Shown: positions 46,757 to 56,652, counted from the first letter of the stretch. The stretch: DNA of 64,000 bases from Pukyongiella litopenaei (GCF_003008555.2 NZ_CP027665.1:1860001-1924000); one strand, 5' to 3'. Program-made: numbers and translations. Notes: a model not told the origin generated them from the sequence alone.

Positions 46757-47908
46757 ATGTCGAAACGTGACTTCTATGACGTGCTAGGCGTGTCGAAAGG
46801 CGCTTCGGCGGAGGAAATCAAGAAAGCCTATCGCCGCAAGGCCAAGGAACTGCACCCGGACCGGAACAAGGACGATCCGAACGCCGAATCGCAGTTCAAG
46901 GAAGCCAACGAAGCCTACGAGATACTCAAGGATGCCGAGAAGAAGGCCGCCTATGACCGTTTCGGCCACGCGGCATTCGATGGCGGCATGGGCGGCGGCG
47001 GACCGCGCCCCGGTGGCCACGGCTATGGCGGCGGCGATTTCTCGTCGGCCTTCTCGGACGTGTTCGATGACCTGTTCGGCGACTTCATGGGCGGGCAGCG
47101 TGGCGGCGGTGGCCGTCGTGCCGCGCGCGGGTCGGACCTGCGCTACAACCTGCAGATCAAGCTGGAAGAGGCCTATTCCGGCCTGCAGAAGACGATCAAC
47201 GTGCCGACCGCGGTGGCCTGTTCGTCCTGCAGCGGATCGGGCGCCGATGGCGGTGCCGAACCGACACCGTGTCCGACCTGTTCGGGCATGGGCAAGGTGC
47301 GCGCGCAGCAGGGGTTCTTTACCGTCGAACGGACCTGCCCGACCTGTTCGGGCGCGGGCCAGGTGATCAAGAACCCGTGCAAGTCCTGCGGCGGGTCGGG
47401 CCGGGTCGAAAAGGACCGGGCGCTGTCGGTCAACATCCCCGCCGGCGTCGAGACCGGCACCCGGATCCGGCTCGCCGGCGAGGGCGAGGCCGGGATGCGG
47501 GGCGGACCGCCGGGCGATCTCTACATCTTCGTCGAAGTGGCCGATCACCGGCTGTTCGAACGCGATGGCGTGAACCTGTATTGCCGGGTGCCGGTTGCGA
47601 TGACCAGCGCGGCGCTGGGCGGTGCCATCGAGGTGCCGACCATCGACGGCGGCCGCACGCGGGTGCAGATCCCGGCGGGCAGCCAGTCGGGACGCCAGAT
47701 GCGCCTGCGCAGCAAGGGCATGCCGGCGCTGCGCGGCGGCGGCACGGGTGACATGTTCATCGAACTGGCGGTGGAAACCCCGGTCAACCTGACCGGCCGC
47801 CAGAAGGAAATCCTGCGCGAGTTCCAGGACATCGGGCAGGACAACAGCCCCGAGAGCAAATCGTTCTTCTCGTCGGTCAAATCCTTCTGGGACGGCATGA
47901 AAAGCTGA
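46757..47908 (+). CDS. dnaJ: Co-chaperone DnaJ
   Basis: The 383-aa Hsp40 partner that stimulates DnaK ATPase. The J domain has HPD at 33-35. A Gly/Phe-rich region (about 72-120) follows, then the zinc-binding domain with four CxxCxGxG repeats ([32 protein letters not shown]) and the C-terminal substrate-binding domains. An AAGAGGA precedes the ATG. A clear terminator follows the stop. Confidence 0.98.
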   Translation: MSKRDFYDVLGVSKGASAEEIKKAYRRKAKELHPDRNKDDPNAESQFKEANEAYEILKDAEKKAAYDRFGHAAFDGGMGGGGPRPGGHGYGGGDFSSAFSDVFDDLFGDFMGGQRGGGGRRAARGSDLRYNLQIKLEEAYSGLQKTINVPTAVACSSCSGSGADGGAEPTPCPTCSGMGKVRAQQGFFTVERTCPTCSGAGQVIKNPCKSCGGSGRVEKDRALSVNIPAGVETGTRIRLAGEGEAGMRGGPPGDLYIFVEVADHRLFERDGVNLYCRVPVAMTSAALGGAIEVPTIDGGRTRVQIPAGSQSGRQMRLRSKGMPALRGGGTGDMFIELAVETPVNLTGRQKEILREFQDIGQDNSPESKSFFSSVKSFWDGMKS

Positions 47909-47925
47909 TCACGGACCGTGATCCG

Positions 47926-47948
47926 GGGGCGCTTCGGCGCCCCTTTTT
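47926..47948 (+). terminator. Rho-independent terminator of dnaK-dnaJ
   Basis: GGGGCGC (47926-47932), loop TTCG, GCGCCCC (47937-47943), then T47944-47948. Just before it, the perfect palindrome GATCACGG-A-CCGTGATC spans 47907-47923. Confidence 0.93.
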
Positions 47949-48007
47949 CATGCCGGTGCGCCGCCGGTCTTAACATTTTCTTCACCCCGCCGGCGCACCG
48001 TGGCCCC

Positions 48008-48766
48008 ATGGTCAACGGTTCTTCCTTCCGCGAGGCGCCGCAGCTGTTCGACACCGACGAGGCGGTTGCCGCCCCGGTCCCGGCAGGGCGGTTGCCATCC
48101 TATATCGCCGATCACCGCAAACGGCTGCGCGACCGGTTCAGGGCCGGTGGCGCGGCGGCGATGCCGGATTACGAATTGCTCGAGCTCGTGCTGTTCCGGG
48201 CCATCCCGCGCCGCGATGTGAAACCGCTGGCGCGCGCCCTGCTGGACCGGTTCGGAGATTTCAACGCGGTATGCAGCGCATCGACGGCGCGGCTTCTGGA
48301 TGTGTCCGGTGTCGGCGACGCGGTGGTGACCGAACTCAAGATCGTCGAGGCCGCGGCGCAGCGCATGGCGCGCGCGCGGGTGATGCAGCGGCAGGTGATC
48401 TCCAGCTGGGACGCGGTGCTGGACTATTGCCACACCACCATGGCGCATCGGGAAACCGAACAGTTCAGGGTGCTCTATCTCGACCGCAAGAACGTGCTGA
48501 TCGCGGACGAGGAACAGGCACGCGGCACCGTCGATCACGTCCCGGTCTATCCGCGCGAGGTGGCCAAGCGGGCGCTGGAGCTCAATGCCAGCGCATTGAT
48601 CCTGGTGCACAATCACCCGTCGGGCGATCCCACCCCGTCGCAATCCGATATCGACATGACCGCCCGCGTGCAGGCCGCCGCCGAGGCGCTGGGCCTGACG
48701 CTGCACGACCACCTGATCATCGGACGATCCTGCGAACTCAGCTTCCGGGCGCAGGGCTACCTGTAG
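48008..48766 (+). CDS. radC: RadC/JAB-domain DNA repair family protein
   Basis: A 252-aa protein of the RadC family. The N-terminal part is helix-hairpin-helix-like (LLDVSGVGDAVVTELK, near 98-113). The C-terminal JAB/MPN domain has the metalloprotease-like motif HNHPSGDPTPSQSDID near 198-213. Despite the name, a role in recombination repair was not confirmed in E. coli; function is uncertain, with DNA metabolism likely. The ATG at 48008 gives the usual length. It converges with hemN seven bases later. Confidence 0.93.
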   Translation: MVNGSSFREAPQLFDTDEAVAAPVPAGRLPSYIADHRKRLRDRFRAGGAAAMPDYELLELVLFRAIPRRDVKPLARALLDRFGDFNAVCSASTARLLDVSGVGDAVVTELKIVEAAAQRMARARVMQRQVISSWDAVLDYCHTTMAHRETEQFRVLYLDRKNVLIADEEQARGTVDHVPVYPREVAKRALELNASALILVHNHPSGDPTPSQSDIDMTARVQAAAEALGLTLHDHLIIGRSCELSFRAQGYL

Positions 48767-48773
48767 GTGGCGG

Positions 48774-50129
48774 TCAGATCGCGGAGCTGTGGCCGGCGTG
48801 GCTCAGGTCATAGGCATCGAAGGCGCGCGCCACCATCCGGGTCAGCGGCCGCGCCGCGCGCGGTATCGCGATCCCGTTGCCGGTCACTTCCAGCAGGTTG
48901 TCGAACTGCCGGTTGGCATCGGCGAACATGGCCTGCAAACGGTCCGGTCCGATCCCGAAATCCCGGGTGATCTCGGCGGTGTCGATCCGGAAATCGCACA
49001 TCAGAGCCTCGATCATCCGCGCCCGCATCCGGTCGTCGCCGGCAAAGGCGTGGCCGCGGGTGGTCGAGAACTGCCCGTCGCGGATCTTGCCGGTATGGGC
49101 GCCCGTGGCTGGGGCGTTCTGAGCATAGCCCTGCGGGAACCGCGAGATCGACGAGGCTCCGACACCGATCAGCGCGGCGGCGCGGTCGTCGGTATAGCCC
49201 TGGAAGTTACGCCGCAGCCGTCCTTCGCGCCGGGCCACGCTCAGCCCGTCATCGCGCAGCGCGAAATGGTCGATGCCGATTTCGTCGTATTGGTCCCACA
49301 GGAACAGCCGCCGCGCGGTTTCGAACAGCGCCAGCCGCTCATCGGGCCGCGGCAGCTTGTCCGACGGGATCAGCTGTTGCCGCTTGGCCATCCACGGGAC
49401 ATGGGCATAGCCGTAGAGCGCCACCCGGTCGGGGCGCAACGACAGCAGTTTCTCGACGCTTTCGGCCATCCGGGCGGGGGACTGGTCGGGCAGGCCGAAC
49501 AGGATATCGGCGTTGAGACTGCGCACGCCGCGGTCCCGGATCATGTCGACGGCGTCGCGGGTGACCTCGTAGCTCTGGATCCGGCCGATGGTCTTCTGGA
49601 TCTCGGGGTCGAAATCCTGCACTCCGATCGAGGCCCGGTTCATCCCGGCGGCCGCCAGCGCGTCGAGCCGGGGACCGTCGATCTCGTTGGGGTCGATCTC
49701 GACCGAGAACTCGGCATCGGGGTGAAACGGCGCGACATCGGCGATGGCGCCGGCCAGGTCGGTCATCATCGACGGCGACAGCAGCGTCGGCGTTCCGCCG
49801 CCCCAGTGCAGGCGCGACAGCGACACGTCATCGGGCAGCAGATCGCCCAGCATCGCGAGTTCGGCCTGCAGCGTCTTCAGGTAGGCGGCGACCGGCGCAT
49901 CCGATTGCGTGCCTTGGGTGCGACAGGCGCAGAACCAGCACAATCTGCGGCAAAACGGCACATGAATATAGAGAGAGACCGCGCTGCCCGCCGGTATCTG
50001 CTTGATCCAGCTGGAAAATTCCCCCGGCCCGACATCGTGGCCAAAATGGGGGGCGGTTGGGTAGCTGGTATAGCGCGGAACCTTGGCATCAAACAGTCCA
50101 AGCCGCGCCAATTGAGTTGTATCGGTCAT
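48774..50129 (-). CDS. hemN: Oxygen-independent coproporphyrinogen III oxidase
   Basis: A 451-aa radical SAM enzyme that makes protoporphyrinogen IX without oxygen. The [4Fe-4S] ligands are the three cysteines in HVPFCRRLCWFC (C-x3-C-x2-C), followed by a fourth cysteine in ACRTQG; HWGGGTPTLL also fits. The N-terminus LFDAKVPRYTSYPTAPHF is typical of HemN rather than HemW. No ribosome-binding site precedes its ATG, and the FNR box at 50165-50178 is centred 42.5 bases upstream, so the transcript may be leaderless. It is divergent from fnrL and would be made at low oxygen. Confidence 0.97.
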   Translation of the reverse strand: MTDTTQLARLGLFDAKVPRYTSYPTAPHFGHDVGPGEFSSWIKQIPAGSAVSLYIHVPFCRRLCWFCACRTQGTQSDAPVAAYLKTLQAELAMLGDLLPDDVSLSRLHWGGGTPTLLSPSMMTDLAGAIADVAPFHPDAEFSVEIDPNEIDGPRLDALAAAGMNRASIGVQDFDPEIQKTIGRIQSYEVTRDAVDMIRDRGVRSLNADILFGLPDQSPARMAESVEKLLSLRPDRVALYGYAHVPWMAKRQQLIPSDKLPRPDERLALFETARRLFLWDQYDEIGIDHFALRDDGLSVARREGRLRRNFQGYTDDRAAALIGVGASSISRFPQGYAQNAPATGAHTGKIRDGQFSTTRGHAFAGDDRMRARMIEALMCDFRIDTAEITRDFGIGPDRLQAMFADANRQFDNLLEVTGNGIAIPRAARPLTRMVARAFDAYDLSHAGHSSAI

Positions 50130-50164
50130 GGGAATAGGGTTAGGACCGTACCGGAAAATGCTCC

Positions 50165-50178
50165 TTGACTTAGGTCAA
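50165..50178. promoter_or_regulatory. FNR box between hemN and fnrL
   Basis: TTGACTTAGGTCAA matches the TTGAY-N4-RTCAA consensus of Fnr/FnrL. The centre is 42.5 bases from the hemN ATG, suitable for class II activation of hemN. It lies only 13 bases before the fnrL ATG, where bound FnrL would block its own promoter. Confidence 0.85.
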
Positions 50179-50190
50179 CAGGAAAGACCG

Positions 50191-50934
50191 ATGAACGCGC
50201 CCGCCGCTGCTCAGATGATCAGATGTTCAGACTGCCCGATCCGCCACCGGGCGGTCTGCGCTCGTTGCGATTCCGACGAGCTCGAACAGCTCGAGCAGAT
50301 CAAGTATTACCGCAGCTTCGAAGCGGGTCAGACGATCATCTGGTCGGGCGACCGGATGGAGTTCGTCGGGTCGGTCGTATCGGGGATCGCGTCGCTGACC
50401 CAGACGATGGAAGACGGCCGCACGCAGATGGTCGGGTTGCTGCTGCCCAGCGATTTCGTGGGCCGCCCCGGCCGCGACAGCGCCGCCTATGACGTGGTGG
50501 CGACGACCGACATCATGATGTGCTGTTTCCGCCGCAAGCCGTTCGAGCAGCTGATGGCCGAAACCCCGCATGTGGCGCACCGGCTGCTGGAAATGACCCT
50601 CGATGAACTCGACGCGGCGCGGGAATGGATGCTGGTGCTGGGCCGCAAGACCGCGCGGGAAAAGATCGCCAGCCTGCTGGGCATCATCGCGCGCCGGAAC
50701 TCGGTGATGGCGCCCTCGGAATTCCGTGACGGGATCGTGTTCGACCTGCCGCTGACCCGCGAGGCGATGGCCGATTACCTGGGCCTGACGCTGGAAACGG
50801 TGAGCCGGCAGATCTCGGCGCTCAAGCGCGACGGGGTGATCCGCCTGCAGGGCAAACGCCACGTCACCGTGCCCGACATGGCCCGCCTGATGGACGAGGC
50901 CGGCGACGATGGCGACGGGGGCTTCCCGCTCTGA
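50191..50934 (+). CDS. fnrL: Oxygen-sensing regulator FnrL
   Basis: A 247-aa Crp/Fnr regulator holding an oxygen-labile [4Fe-4S] cluster. The N-terminal cysteines C12, C15, C23 and C26 and a central cysteine in MMCCFRR supply ligands. The cyclic-nucleotide-like domain covers about 30-150, and the DNA-recognition helix has LTLETVSRQISALKR, whose E-x-x-S-R reads TTGAT half-sites. It should activate hemN and ccoNOQP in this window. I chose ATG 50191 over an upstream in-frame start because it matches Rhodobacter FnrL length (about 248 aa). Confidence 0.97.
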   Translation: MNAPAAAQMIRCSDCPIRHRAVCARCDSDELEQLEQIKYYRSFEAGQTIIWSGDRMEFVGSVVSGIASLTQTMEDGRTQMVGLLLPSDFVGRPGRDSAAYDVVATTDIMMCCFRRKPFEQLMAETPHVAHRLLEMTLDELDAAREWMLVLGRKTAREKIASLLGIIARRNSVMAPSEFRDGIVFDLPLTREAMADYLGLTLETVSRQISALKRDGVIRLQGKRHVTVPDMARLMDEAGDDGDGGFPL

Positions 50935-50993
50935 GCAGGCTTGCCGCTGCCGGATTTCCTGTGGCATCTTGCGACAGCCAACAGGAGGACACC

Positions 50994-51245
50994 ATGGGAC
51001 TAAGTCTGATTGTGATGCTGATCGTCGGCGCGCTGGCCGGATGGATCGCGGGTCAGATCATGCGCGGTGGCGGTTTCGGGCTGATCGGCAACATGATCGT
51101 CGGCATCGTCGGGGCCTGTGTCGCCGGGCTGGTCTTTCCGGTGCTGGGCCTGTCGGTGGGCGGAGGGGTCATTTCCGCCCTCGTGCATTCGACCATCGGC
51201 GCGGTGATCCTGCTGTTCATCGTCGGGCTGGTCAAGAAAGCCTGA
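50994..51245 (+). CDS. GlsB/YeaQ/YmgE-family membrane protein
   Basis: An 83-aa hydrophobic protein with three transmembrane segments (about 3-20, 28-50 and 58-80) and the Gly-rich GLIGNMIVGIVGACVAGLVF stretch of the transglycosylase-associated (YeaQ/YmgE) family. The family name is historical; the function is unknown but linked to envelope stress. AGGAGG lies seven bases upstream of ATG 50994. It lies between fnrL and the Usp gene, in the microaerobic block. Confidence 0.9.
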   Translation: MGLSLIVMLIVGALAGWIAGQIMRGGGFGLIGNMIVGIVGACVAGLVFPVLGLSVGGGVISALVHSTIGAVILLFIVGLVKKA

Positions 51246-51276
51246 CCAGCCCCCGGCGATCAACCGGTCAGTATGC

Positions 51277-52116
51277 TCAGTGTGCCAGGAATACCGGCAC
51301 GCTGGCCTGTTCCAGCATGTTGCGGGTCGCGCCGCCCAGGATCGCCTCGCGGAACCTGGAATGGCCATAGGCACCCATCACCACCAGGTCGGCCGAGATG
51401 TCGGTGGCGTGGCGGTTCAGCACGTCCGACACGCGGGTCATGGTTTTCGACAGCACGTCGATTTCGCATTTGACCCCGTGCCGCGCCAGCATCTGCGACA
51501 GCCGCCCGCCGGGATCGGACCGTTCCGGCCCGTGGCGCGGCGGGTCGATCACGACCACATGGACGCGCTCGGCATTCCGCAGGAACGGCAGCGCCCGGCG
51601 GATCGCGGTCATCGCTTCGGGGCTCTCGTTCCACGCGGCCAGCACGCATTTCGGGGCGCCCTGTCCCTCGGCCCCGTCCGGCACCACCATCACCGGCGCG
51701 CGGCCTTCGAACAGCGCCGCCTCGACGATCGCCTCGGCCTCGGCACCGCGGTTTTCGCCATAGGGGCGCGGCGAGATCACCAGGTCGGAGAACCGCGCGT
51801 GATACGCCATGTGGCGTCCGATATCCGCGATCTGCGCGACGCCGTCCTCGACCGACCAGCGCACGTCCGACGCTTCGAGAACCTTCTGCGCATGGGCTCG
51901 AATCGCGGTTGCGTCCTCGTGGGCGCGGGTCAGGGTTTCCTGCAGGATCATGGCGCTGGCCCCCGCATAGTAATACCCGGTCTGCGTGCGATCCACGCCA
52001 AGGCACAACGCTTCGGCGTGGGCGTCCTGCGCCCCGGCCAGCGCGATGATCTGTCGCAGAGCGGCGTCGGCGGTGGAGGGATCGGTCAGAACGGTCAGTA
52101 GCGATTTGTAAGGCAT
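51277..52116 (-). CDS. Universal stress protein, tandem Usp domains
   Basis: A 279-aa protein with two Usp folds. The second has the ATP-binding signature [21 protein letters not shown], with the GxxGxSRxRE...GG(A/S)T pattern; the first keeps [10 protein letters not shown] but is degenerate. It corresponds to orf277 of Rhodobacter sphaeroides, which lies between fnrL and ccoN. It is divergent from ccoN, with the FNR box about 100 bases upstream of its ATG, so co-regulation by oxygen is possible. I chose ATG 52116 ([12 protein letters not shown]), the usual Usp opening. Confidence 0.9.
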   Translation of the reverse strand: MPYKSLLTVLTDPSTADAALRQIIALAGAQDAHAEALCLGVDRTQTGYYYAGASAMILQETLTRAHEDATAIRAHAQKVLEASDVRWSVEDGVAQIADIGRHMAYHARFSDLVISPRPYGENRGAEAEAIVEAALFEGRAPVMVVPDGAEGQGAPKCVLAAWNESPEAMTAIRRALPFLRNAERVHVVVIDPPRHGPERSDPGGRLSQMLARHGVKCEIDVLSKTMTRVSDVLNRHATDISADLVVMGAYGHSRFREAILGGATRNMLEQASVPVFLAH

Positions 52117-52209
52117 GTGTCTGTTTCTGTGCGTCAAGTGAGCTGAATCCGGGTCTGCCACACGGGCCCCGGCCCGTCCGATGCCTGTCACAGATTGGCG
52201 GCAACCGTG

Positions 52210-52223
52210 TTGATGCAGATCAA
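52210..52223. promoter_or_regulatory. FNR box upstream of ccoN
   Basis: TTGATGCAGATCAA is a perfect TTGAT-N4-ATCAA palindrome. A CATCTA at 52246-52251 would be the -10, putting the start of transcription near 52258, with the box centred at about -41.5, the class II position. It lies about 105 bases before the ccoN ATG. Confidence 0.95.
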
Positions 52224-52328
52224 TGCAGGCTTGCTCATATCTGGGCATCTAGCGCACAATTAAAAGACGTACCGCGCGCAGATTTTTTCTGCGCCGACTG
52301 CCGAGTTGACGGGATGAAGGGACGCAGA

Positions 52329-53933
52329 ATGTCAAACTACATCAAGCTTATCGCGCTTGGCCTGGTCGCGATCTTCGCGATGATGGCCATCAATTTCGCG
52401 CGCGATCCGGGGTACATGGTCAACGCGATCGTCATTCTGATCGTCGCGGTTTTCATGTTCATCCGGGTGTTGCGCCGGACCGACGAGCCGGAGACCCCGG
52501 TTCCCGCCAATGAATACATGGACGACGTGGTTCGCGCCGGCGTGATCGCCACCGCGTTCTGGGGCATCATCGGGTTCCTGGCCGGCACGTTCATCGCGTT
52601 CCAGCTGGCCTTTCCCGAGCTCAATTTCCAATGGGCCCAGGGCTATGCGAATTTCGGCCGCCTGCGTCCCCTGCATACCAGCGCGGTGATCTTCGCCTTT
52701 GGCGGCAACGCCCTGATCGCGACCTCCTTCTATGTGGTGCAGCGCACCTCGGCGGCGCGGCTGTGGGGCGGCAACCTGGCATGGTTCGTGTTCTGGGGCT
52801 ACCAGCTGTTCATCGTGCTGGCGGCCACCGGCTATCTGTTCGGCGCGACCCAGTCCCGTGAATACGCCGAACCCGAATGGCATGTGGACCTGTGGCTGAC
52901 CATCGTCTGGGTCGCCTACCTGGCGGTGTTCCTCGGCACCATCATCAAGCGCAAGGAGCCGCATATCTATGTGGCCAACTGGTTCTACCTGTCCTTCATC
53001 GTCACCATCGCGATGCTGCATATCGTCAACAACCTGGCGATTCCGGTGTCGATCTGGGGGTCGCGGTCGGCCTCGGCCTTCTCGGGCGTGCAGGATGCGA
53101 TGACCCAGTGGTGGTACGGCCACAACGCGGTGGGGTTCTTCCTGACCGCGGGCTTCCTGGCGATGATGTACTATTTCGTCCCGAAACAGGCCGGGCGCCC
53201 GGTCTACAGCTACAAGCTGTCGATCATCCATTTCTGGGCGCTGATCTTCCTCTATATCTGGGCCGGTCCGCACCACCTGCACTATACCGCGCTGCCCGAC
53301 TGGGCCGCGACGCTGGGCATGGTGTTCTCGATCGTCCTGTGGATGCCGTCCTGGGGTGGCATGATCAACGGCCTGATGACGCTGAGCGGCGCCTGGGACA
53401 AGCTGCGGACCGACCCGGTCCTGCGGATGATGGTGATCAGCCTCGGCTTCTACGGCATGTCCACCTTCGAGGGGCCGATGATGTCGATCCGGGCGGTGAA
53501 CTCGCTGTCGCACTATACCGACTGGACCATCGGGCACGTTCATTCCGGCGCGCTGGGCTGGAACGGCATGATCACCTTCGGCGCGCTCTATTTCCTCGTG
53601 CCGGTGCTGTGGAAACGTGAACGGCTCTACAGCCTGCAGATGGTCAGCTGGCATTTCTGGCTCGCGACCATCGGCATCGTGCTCTACGCCGCGTCGATGT
53701 GGGTGACCGGGATCATGGAGGGCCTGATGTGGCGCGAAGTCGATGCCAACGGGTTCCTCGTCAACAGCTTTGCCGACACCGTGGCGGCCAAGTTCCCGAT
53801 GTATGTGGTTCGCGGGCTGGGCGGGGTTCTGTATCTCTCCGGCGCGATCATCATGTGCTACAACCTGTGGATGACCGTGAGGCGGGCGCCGGCCAAAGAG
53901 GCCGACCTCGCCGTTGCGGTCCCGGCTGAATAA
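52329..53933 (+). CDS. ccoN: cbb3-type cytochrome c oxidase subunit I
   Basis: The 534-aa catalytic subunit of the high-affinity cbb3 oxidase, holding heme b and the heme b3-CuB site in the inner membrane. About twelve transmembrane helices are visible. Histidine ligands are seen in [37 protein letters not shown] and [13 protein letters not shown]. It lacks the subunit II CuA protein of other oxidases. ATG 52329 is preceded by AAGGGA; ATG 52314, five codons upstream, is also possible. It is controlled by the FNR box at 52210-52223. Confidence 0.98.
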   Translation: MSNYIKLIALGLVAIFAMMAINFARDPGYMVNAIVILIVAVFMFIRVLRRTDEPETPVPANEYMDDVVRAGVIATAFWGIIGFLAGTFIAFQLAFPELNFQWAQGYANFGRLRPLHTSAVIFAFGGNALIATSFYVVQRTSAARLWGGNLAWFVFWGYQLFIVLAATGYLFGATQSREYAEPEWHVDLWLTIVWVAYLAVFLGTIIKRKEPHIYVANWFYLSFIVTIAMLHIVNNLAIPVSIWGSRSASAFSGVQDAMTQWWYGHNAVGFFLTAGFLAMMYYFVPKQAGRPVYSYKLSIIHFWALIFLYIWAGPHHLHYTALPDWAATLGMVFSIVLWMPSWGGMINGLMTLSGAWDKLRTDPVLRMMVISLGFYGMSTFEGPMMSIRAVNSLSHYTDWTIGHVHSGALGWNGMITFGALYFLVPVLWKRERLYSLQMVSWHFWLATIGIVLYAASMWVTGIMEGLMWREVDANGFLVNSFADTVAAKFPMYVVRGLGGVLYLSGAIIMCYNLWMTVRRAPAKEADLAVAVPAE

Positions 53934-53947
53934 GGAGGGCCGGGAAC

Positions 53948-54676
53948 ATGGCAATTCTCGACAAGCACAAGATCCTCGAGACCAACGCGACGCTGCTGCT
54001 GATCTTCAGCTTCCTGGTGGTGACCATCGGCGGTCTCGTCCAGATCGTCCCGCTGTTCTATCTCGAAAACACCATCGAGAAGGTCGAGGGGATGCGTCCC
54101 TACACGCCGCTGGAACTGGCCGGGCGCGAAATCTATGTCCGCGAAGGCTGCTATGTCTGCCACAGCCAGATGATCCGGCCGATGCGCGACGAGGTCGAAC
54201 GCTACGGGCATTATTCGCTGGCGGCCGAATCCATGTATGACCACCCGTTCCAGTGGGGATCGAAACGCACCGGGCCGGACCTGGCCCGCGTGGGCGGCAG
54301 GTATTCGGACGAATGGCATGTCGACCACCTGCGCAATCCCGAAGCGGTGGTGCCTGAATCGGTGATGCCGAAATACGGGTTCCTCGAGAACCGGCAGATC
54401 GACGGCAGGTATATCGCCGACGTGATGGCCACTCATCGCGTGGTGGGCGTGCCCTATTCGGACGAGATGCTGGAAAACGGGCAGGCGGATTTCCTGGCGC
54501 AGGCGGATCCGGACAGCGACTATGACGCGCTGCTGGAGCGTTATGGCGACACCGTGAACGTGCGCAACTTCGACGGTCACGAGGGCGTGTCCGAGGCCGA
54601 TGCCCTGATCGCCTATCTGCAGATGCTGGGGACGCTGGTCGATTTCTCGACCTTCACCCCCGACGCGAGCCGCTAG
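53948..54676 (+). CDS. ccoO: cbb3-type cytochrome c oxidase subunit II
   Basis: A 242-aa membrane-anchored monoheme cytochrome c of the cbb3 oxidase. One N-terminal transmembrane segment (about 14-38) is followed by the periplasmic domain with the heme site [23 protein letters not shown] (split), where CYVCH binds heme c. It starts 14 bases after ccoN with AAGGAGGG ahead. Confidence 0.98.
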   Translation: MAILDKHKILETNATLLLIFSFLVVTIGGLVQIVPLFYLENTIEKVEGMRPYTPLELAGREIYVREGCYVCHSQMIRPMRDEVERYGHYSLAAESMYDHPFQWGSKRTGPDLARVGGRYSDEWHVDHLRNPEAVVPESVMPKYGFLENRQIDGRYIADVMATHRVVGVPYSDEMLENGQADFLAQADPDSDYDALLERYGDTVNVRNFDGHEGVSEADALIAYLQMLGTLVDFSTFTPDASR

Positions 54677-54686
54677 GGAGGGCGCC

Positions 54687-54872
54687 ATGGAGAACTATAC
54701 CATCCTGCGGCAATTCGCGGATAGCTGGATGCTCCTGCTGCTGTTCGTGTTCTTCGTCGGCGTGGTCGTCTGGGTGTTCCGCCCCGGCAGCGCCGAAAGC
54801 CACGACGACAGCGCCAACATCCCGTTCCGCCATGACGACAAACCCGCCCAGTCCAAGGAGGCGCGGCAATGA
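54687..54872 (+). CDS. ccoQ: cbb3-type oxidase subunit CcoQ (FixQ)
   Basis: A 61-aa single-span protein. The hydrophobic stretch [18 protein letters not shown] (about 14-31) is followed by a charged tail. CcoQ stabilises the cbb3 complex, and in Rhodobacter sphaeroides passes a redox signal to photosynthesis gene control. It overlaps ccoP by four bases. Confidence 0.94.
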   Translation: MENYTILRQFADSWMLLLLFVFFVGVVVWVFRPGSAESHDDSANIPFRHDDKPAQSKEARQ

Positions 54873-55759
54873 GCGATCCAAAGCACGACAACAACGACGG
54901 CGACAGGCAGAGCGAACTGGGCCATGGCACCACCGGCCATGTCTGGGACGGGATCGAGGAATGGGACAACCCGATGCCGCGCTGGTGGGTCTGGACCTTC
55001 TATATCACCATCATCTGGGCCGTGGGTTACACCATCGCCTACCCGGCCTGGCCGATGATAAACTCGGCCACCGCCGGTCTCCTGGGATATTCCACGCGGG
55101 CCGAGGTCGCCCAGGATATCGCGGCGGCGGAAGAAGCCAATGCCGAGATCAACACCCGGCTGGCCTCGACCGACATGGTGGAGATCGAAGCCGATCAGGA
55201 GCTGAACGCCTATGCGGTTTCGGCCGGTGCCGCGGTGTTCCGCACCTGGTGCGCCCAGTGCCACGGCTCGGGCGCTGCCGGGGCCAAGGGCTATCCGAAC
55301 CTGCTGGATGACGACTGGCTCTGGGGCGGGGATGTCGAGGCGATCCATACCACAGTCGCGCATGGCATCCGCAACGAGGATGACGACGACGCGCGGTATT
55401 CGGAAATGCCGGCCTTTGGCCGCGACGAGATCCTCGAGGCGGAACAGATCGACGAGGTGGTTAATTTCGTGATGTCGCTGTCGGGCGATCCGCAGGATGC
55501 GTCGATGGTCGAGGCGGGGGCCGAGGTGTTCGCCGACAATTGCGCCGCCTGTCACATGGAGGACGGCACCGGCGACCGCGACCAGGGCGCGCCGAACCTG
55601 GCCGATGCGATCTGGCTCTATGGCGGCGACTACGACACGCTGGTGGAAACCGTGACCAACAGCCGTTTCGGCGTCATGCCCGCCTGGCAGACCCGCCTGA
55701 CCGAGGCGCAGGTGCGGGCGGTCACCGCCTATGTTCACCAGCTCGGCGGCGGCGAATAG
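54869..55759 (+). CDS. ccoP: cbb3-type cytochrome c oxidase subunit III (diheme)
   Basis: A 296-aa diheme cytochrome c that passes electrons to CcoO and CcoN. A transmembrane segment (about 34-58) precedes two heme c domains with CAQCHGSG and CAACHMEDG sites; the motif [20 protein letters not shown] at the N-terminus is typical of CcoP. The start overlaps the ccoQ stop. A perfect terminator follows, so the operon ends here; the usual ccoGHIS assembly genes are not next to it. Confidence 0.98.
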   Translation: MSDPKHDNNDGDRQSELGHGTTGHVWDGIEEWDNPMPRWWVWTFYITIIWAVGYTIAYPAWPMINSATAGLLGYSTRAEVAQDIAAAEEANAEINTRLASTDMVEIEADQELNAYAVSAGAAVFRTWCAQCHGSGAAGAKGYPNLLDDDWLWGGDVEAIHTTVAHGIRNEDDDDARYSEMPAFGRDEILEAEQIDEVVNFVMSLSGDPQDASMVEAGAEVFADNCAACHMEDGTGDRDQGAPNLADAIWLYGGDYDTLVETVTNSRFGVMPAWQTRLTEAQVRAVTAYVHQLGGGE

Positions 55760-55776
55760 GCCGGTCCGCAGCGAAA

Positions 55777-55808
55777 TCGAAAAGGGCGGCGGGGTGTTCC
55801 GCCGCCCT
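55777..55808. terminator. Bidirectional terminator after ccoP
   Basis: A perfect 13-bp stem, AAAAGGGCGGCGG (55777-55789) / CCGCCGCCCTTTT (55796-55808), with a six-base loop. The flanking A and T runs let it end both ccoP and the minus-strand ddaH transcript. Confidence 0.93.
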
Positions 55809-55863
55809 TTTCCGTCGGTGCATCGTTGCGGGCGGGATCAGCCCCGGACTTCAGCCCCGCAAA

Positions 55864-56652
55864 TCAGCCCCAGAACCGCAGCGACAGGCAGGACATGCCG
55901 CCATCGAGCTTGGCGCATTCGGAATTGCCGATCCGCGTCACCGTGAACCCTTCGCGTTCGAGCATCTCGGCGGTGCGCGGGAAACCCGCCGGCATGATCA
56001 CCAGGTCGTTGAACCGGATCAGGTTCGCGGCGGCCTCCTCGCCCTCGGCGACATGCAGCACCTTGTAGCCGTCAAAGCAGCCCGACGCGGCGAGCCGACG
56101 GGTCGCGAGAATGGTTTCGGGTTCCAGCAATGAGCAGTCGGTCTTGAAGTGCAGAACGCCCTCCGGGGTCTGGACCTCGCGCAGGCTGTGCCCCCAGTCC
56201 GAGGCGATGGCGGCCAGTTCGGCCACGCCCGCCGCATCGGTCCGCGCCGACCGGCCCACCAGGATCTCGCGCCCGGTCACCAGGATATCGCCGCCTTCGA
56301 CAAAGCCGGGGCCTTCGATCCGGCGCAGGTCGCCATGACAGGCGGCCAGCGTCGGTTCCATTTCCGCGACCTCGCCCAGCCGGGACGGCGCGCCGGGCCG
56401 CATCAGAACCGCCCCCTGCGGCAGGCACAACGCCGTGTCCTCGACGAATTGCGCGTCGGGAAAGGCGTCGAGCGGGGGCAGTTCGATCACCTCGGCCCCG
56501 GTCGATTTCAGCGCCGCGACATAATCGGCGTGATCGGCCAGCATCCGGTCCAGATCGGGCGTGCCGATGTCCTCGGCGCGCAGCCCGTCGACGATGGACG
56601 GGGCCGGGCGCCGGGTGATGGCGCGGGTAAAGGTGCAGCTCGGATGGGTCAT
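55864..56652 (-). CDS. ddaH: Dimethylarginine dimethylaminohydrolase (DDAH)
   Basis: A 262-aa amidinotransferase-fold enzyme that hydrolyses NG-methylated arginines to citrulline and methylamines. The active-site pieces are visible: QFVEDTALCLPQG, GFVEGGDIL, the histidine in GVLHFKTDCSLL and the nucleophilic cysteine near the end in LDGGMSCLSLRF. Arginine deiminases of the same fold are longer (about 400 aa). The ATG at 56652 overlaps the stop of the decarboxylase gene (ATGA). It is the last gene of a coupled TetR-aminotransferase-decarboxylase-DDAH unit. Confidence 0.9.
   Translation of the reverse strand: MTHPSCTFTRAITRRPAPSIVDGLRAEDIGTPDLDRMLADHADYVAALKSTGAEVIELPPLDAFPDAQFVEDTALCLPQGAVLMRPGAPSRLGEVAEMEPTLAACHGDLRRIEGPGFVEGGDILVTGREILVGRSARTDAAGVAELAAIASDWGHSLREVQTPEGVLHFKTDCSLLEPETILATRRLAASGCFDGYKVLHVAEGEEAAANLIRFNDLVIMPAGFPRTAEMLEREGFTVTRIGNSECAKLDGGMSCLSLRFWG

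Noticed and set aside
47907-47923. GATCACGG-A-CCGTGATC palindrome after dnaJ as an operator
   Set aside because: It overlaps the stop region and is followed by a clear terminator; more likely an extra RNA hairpin.
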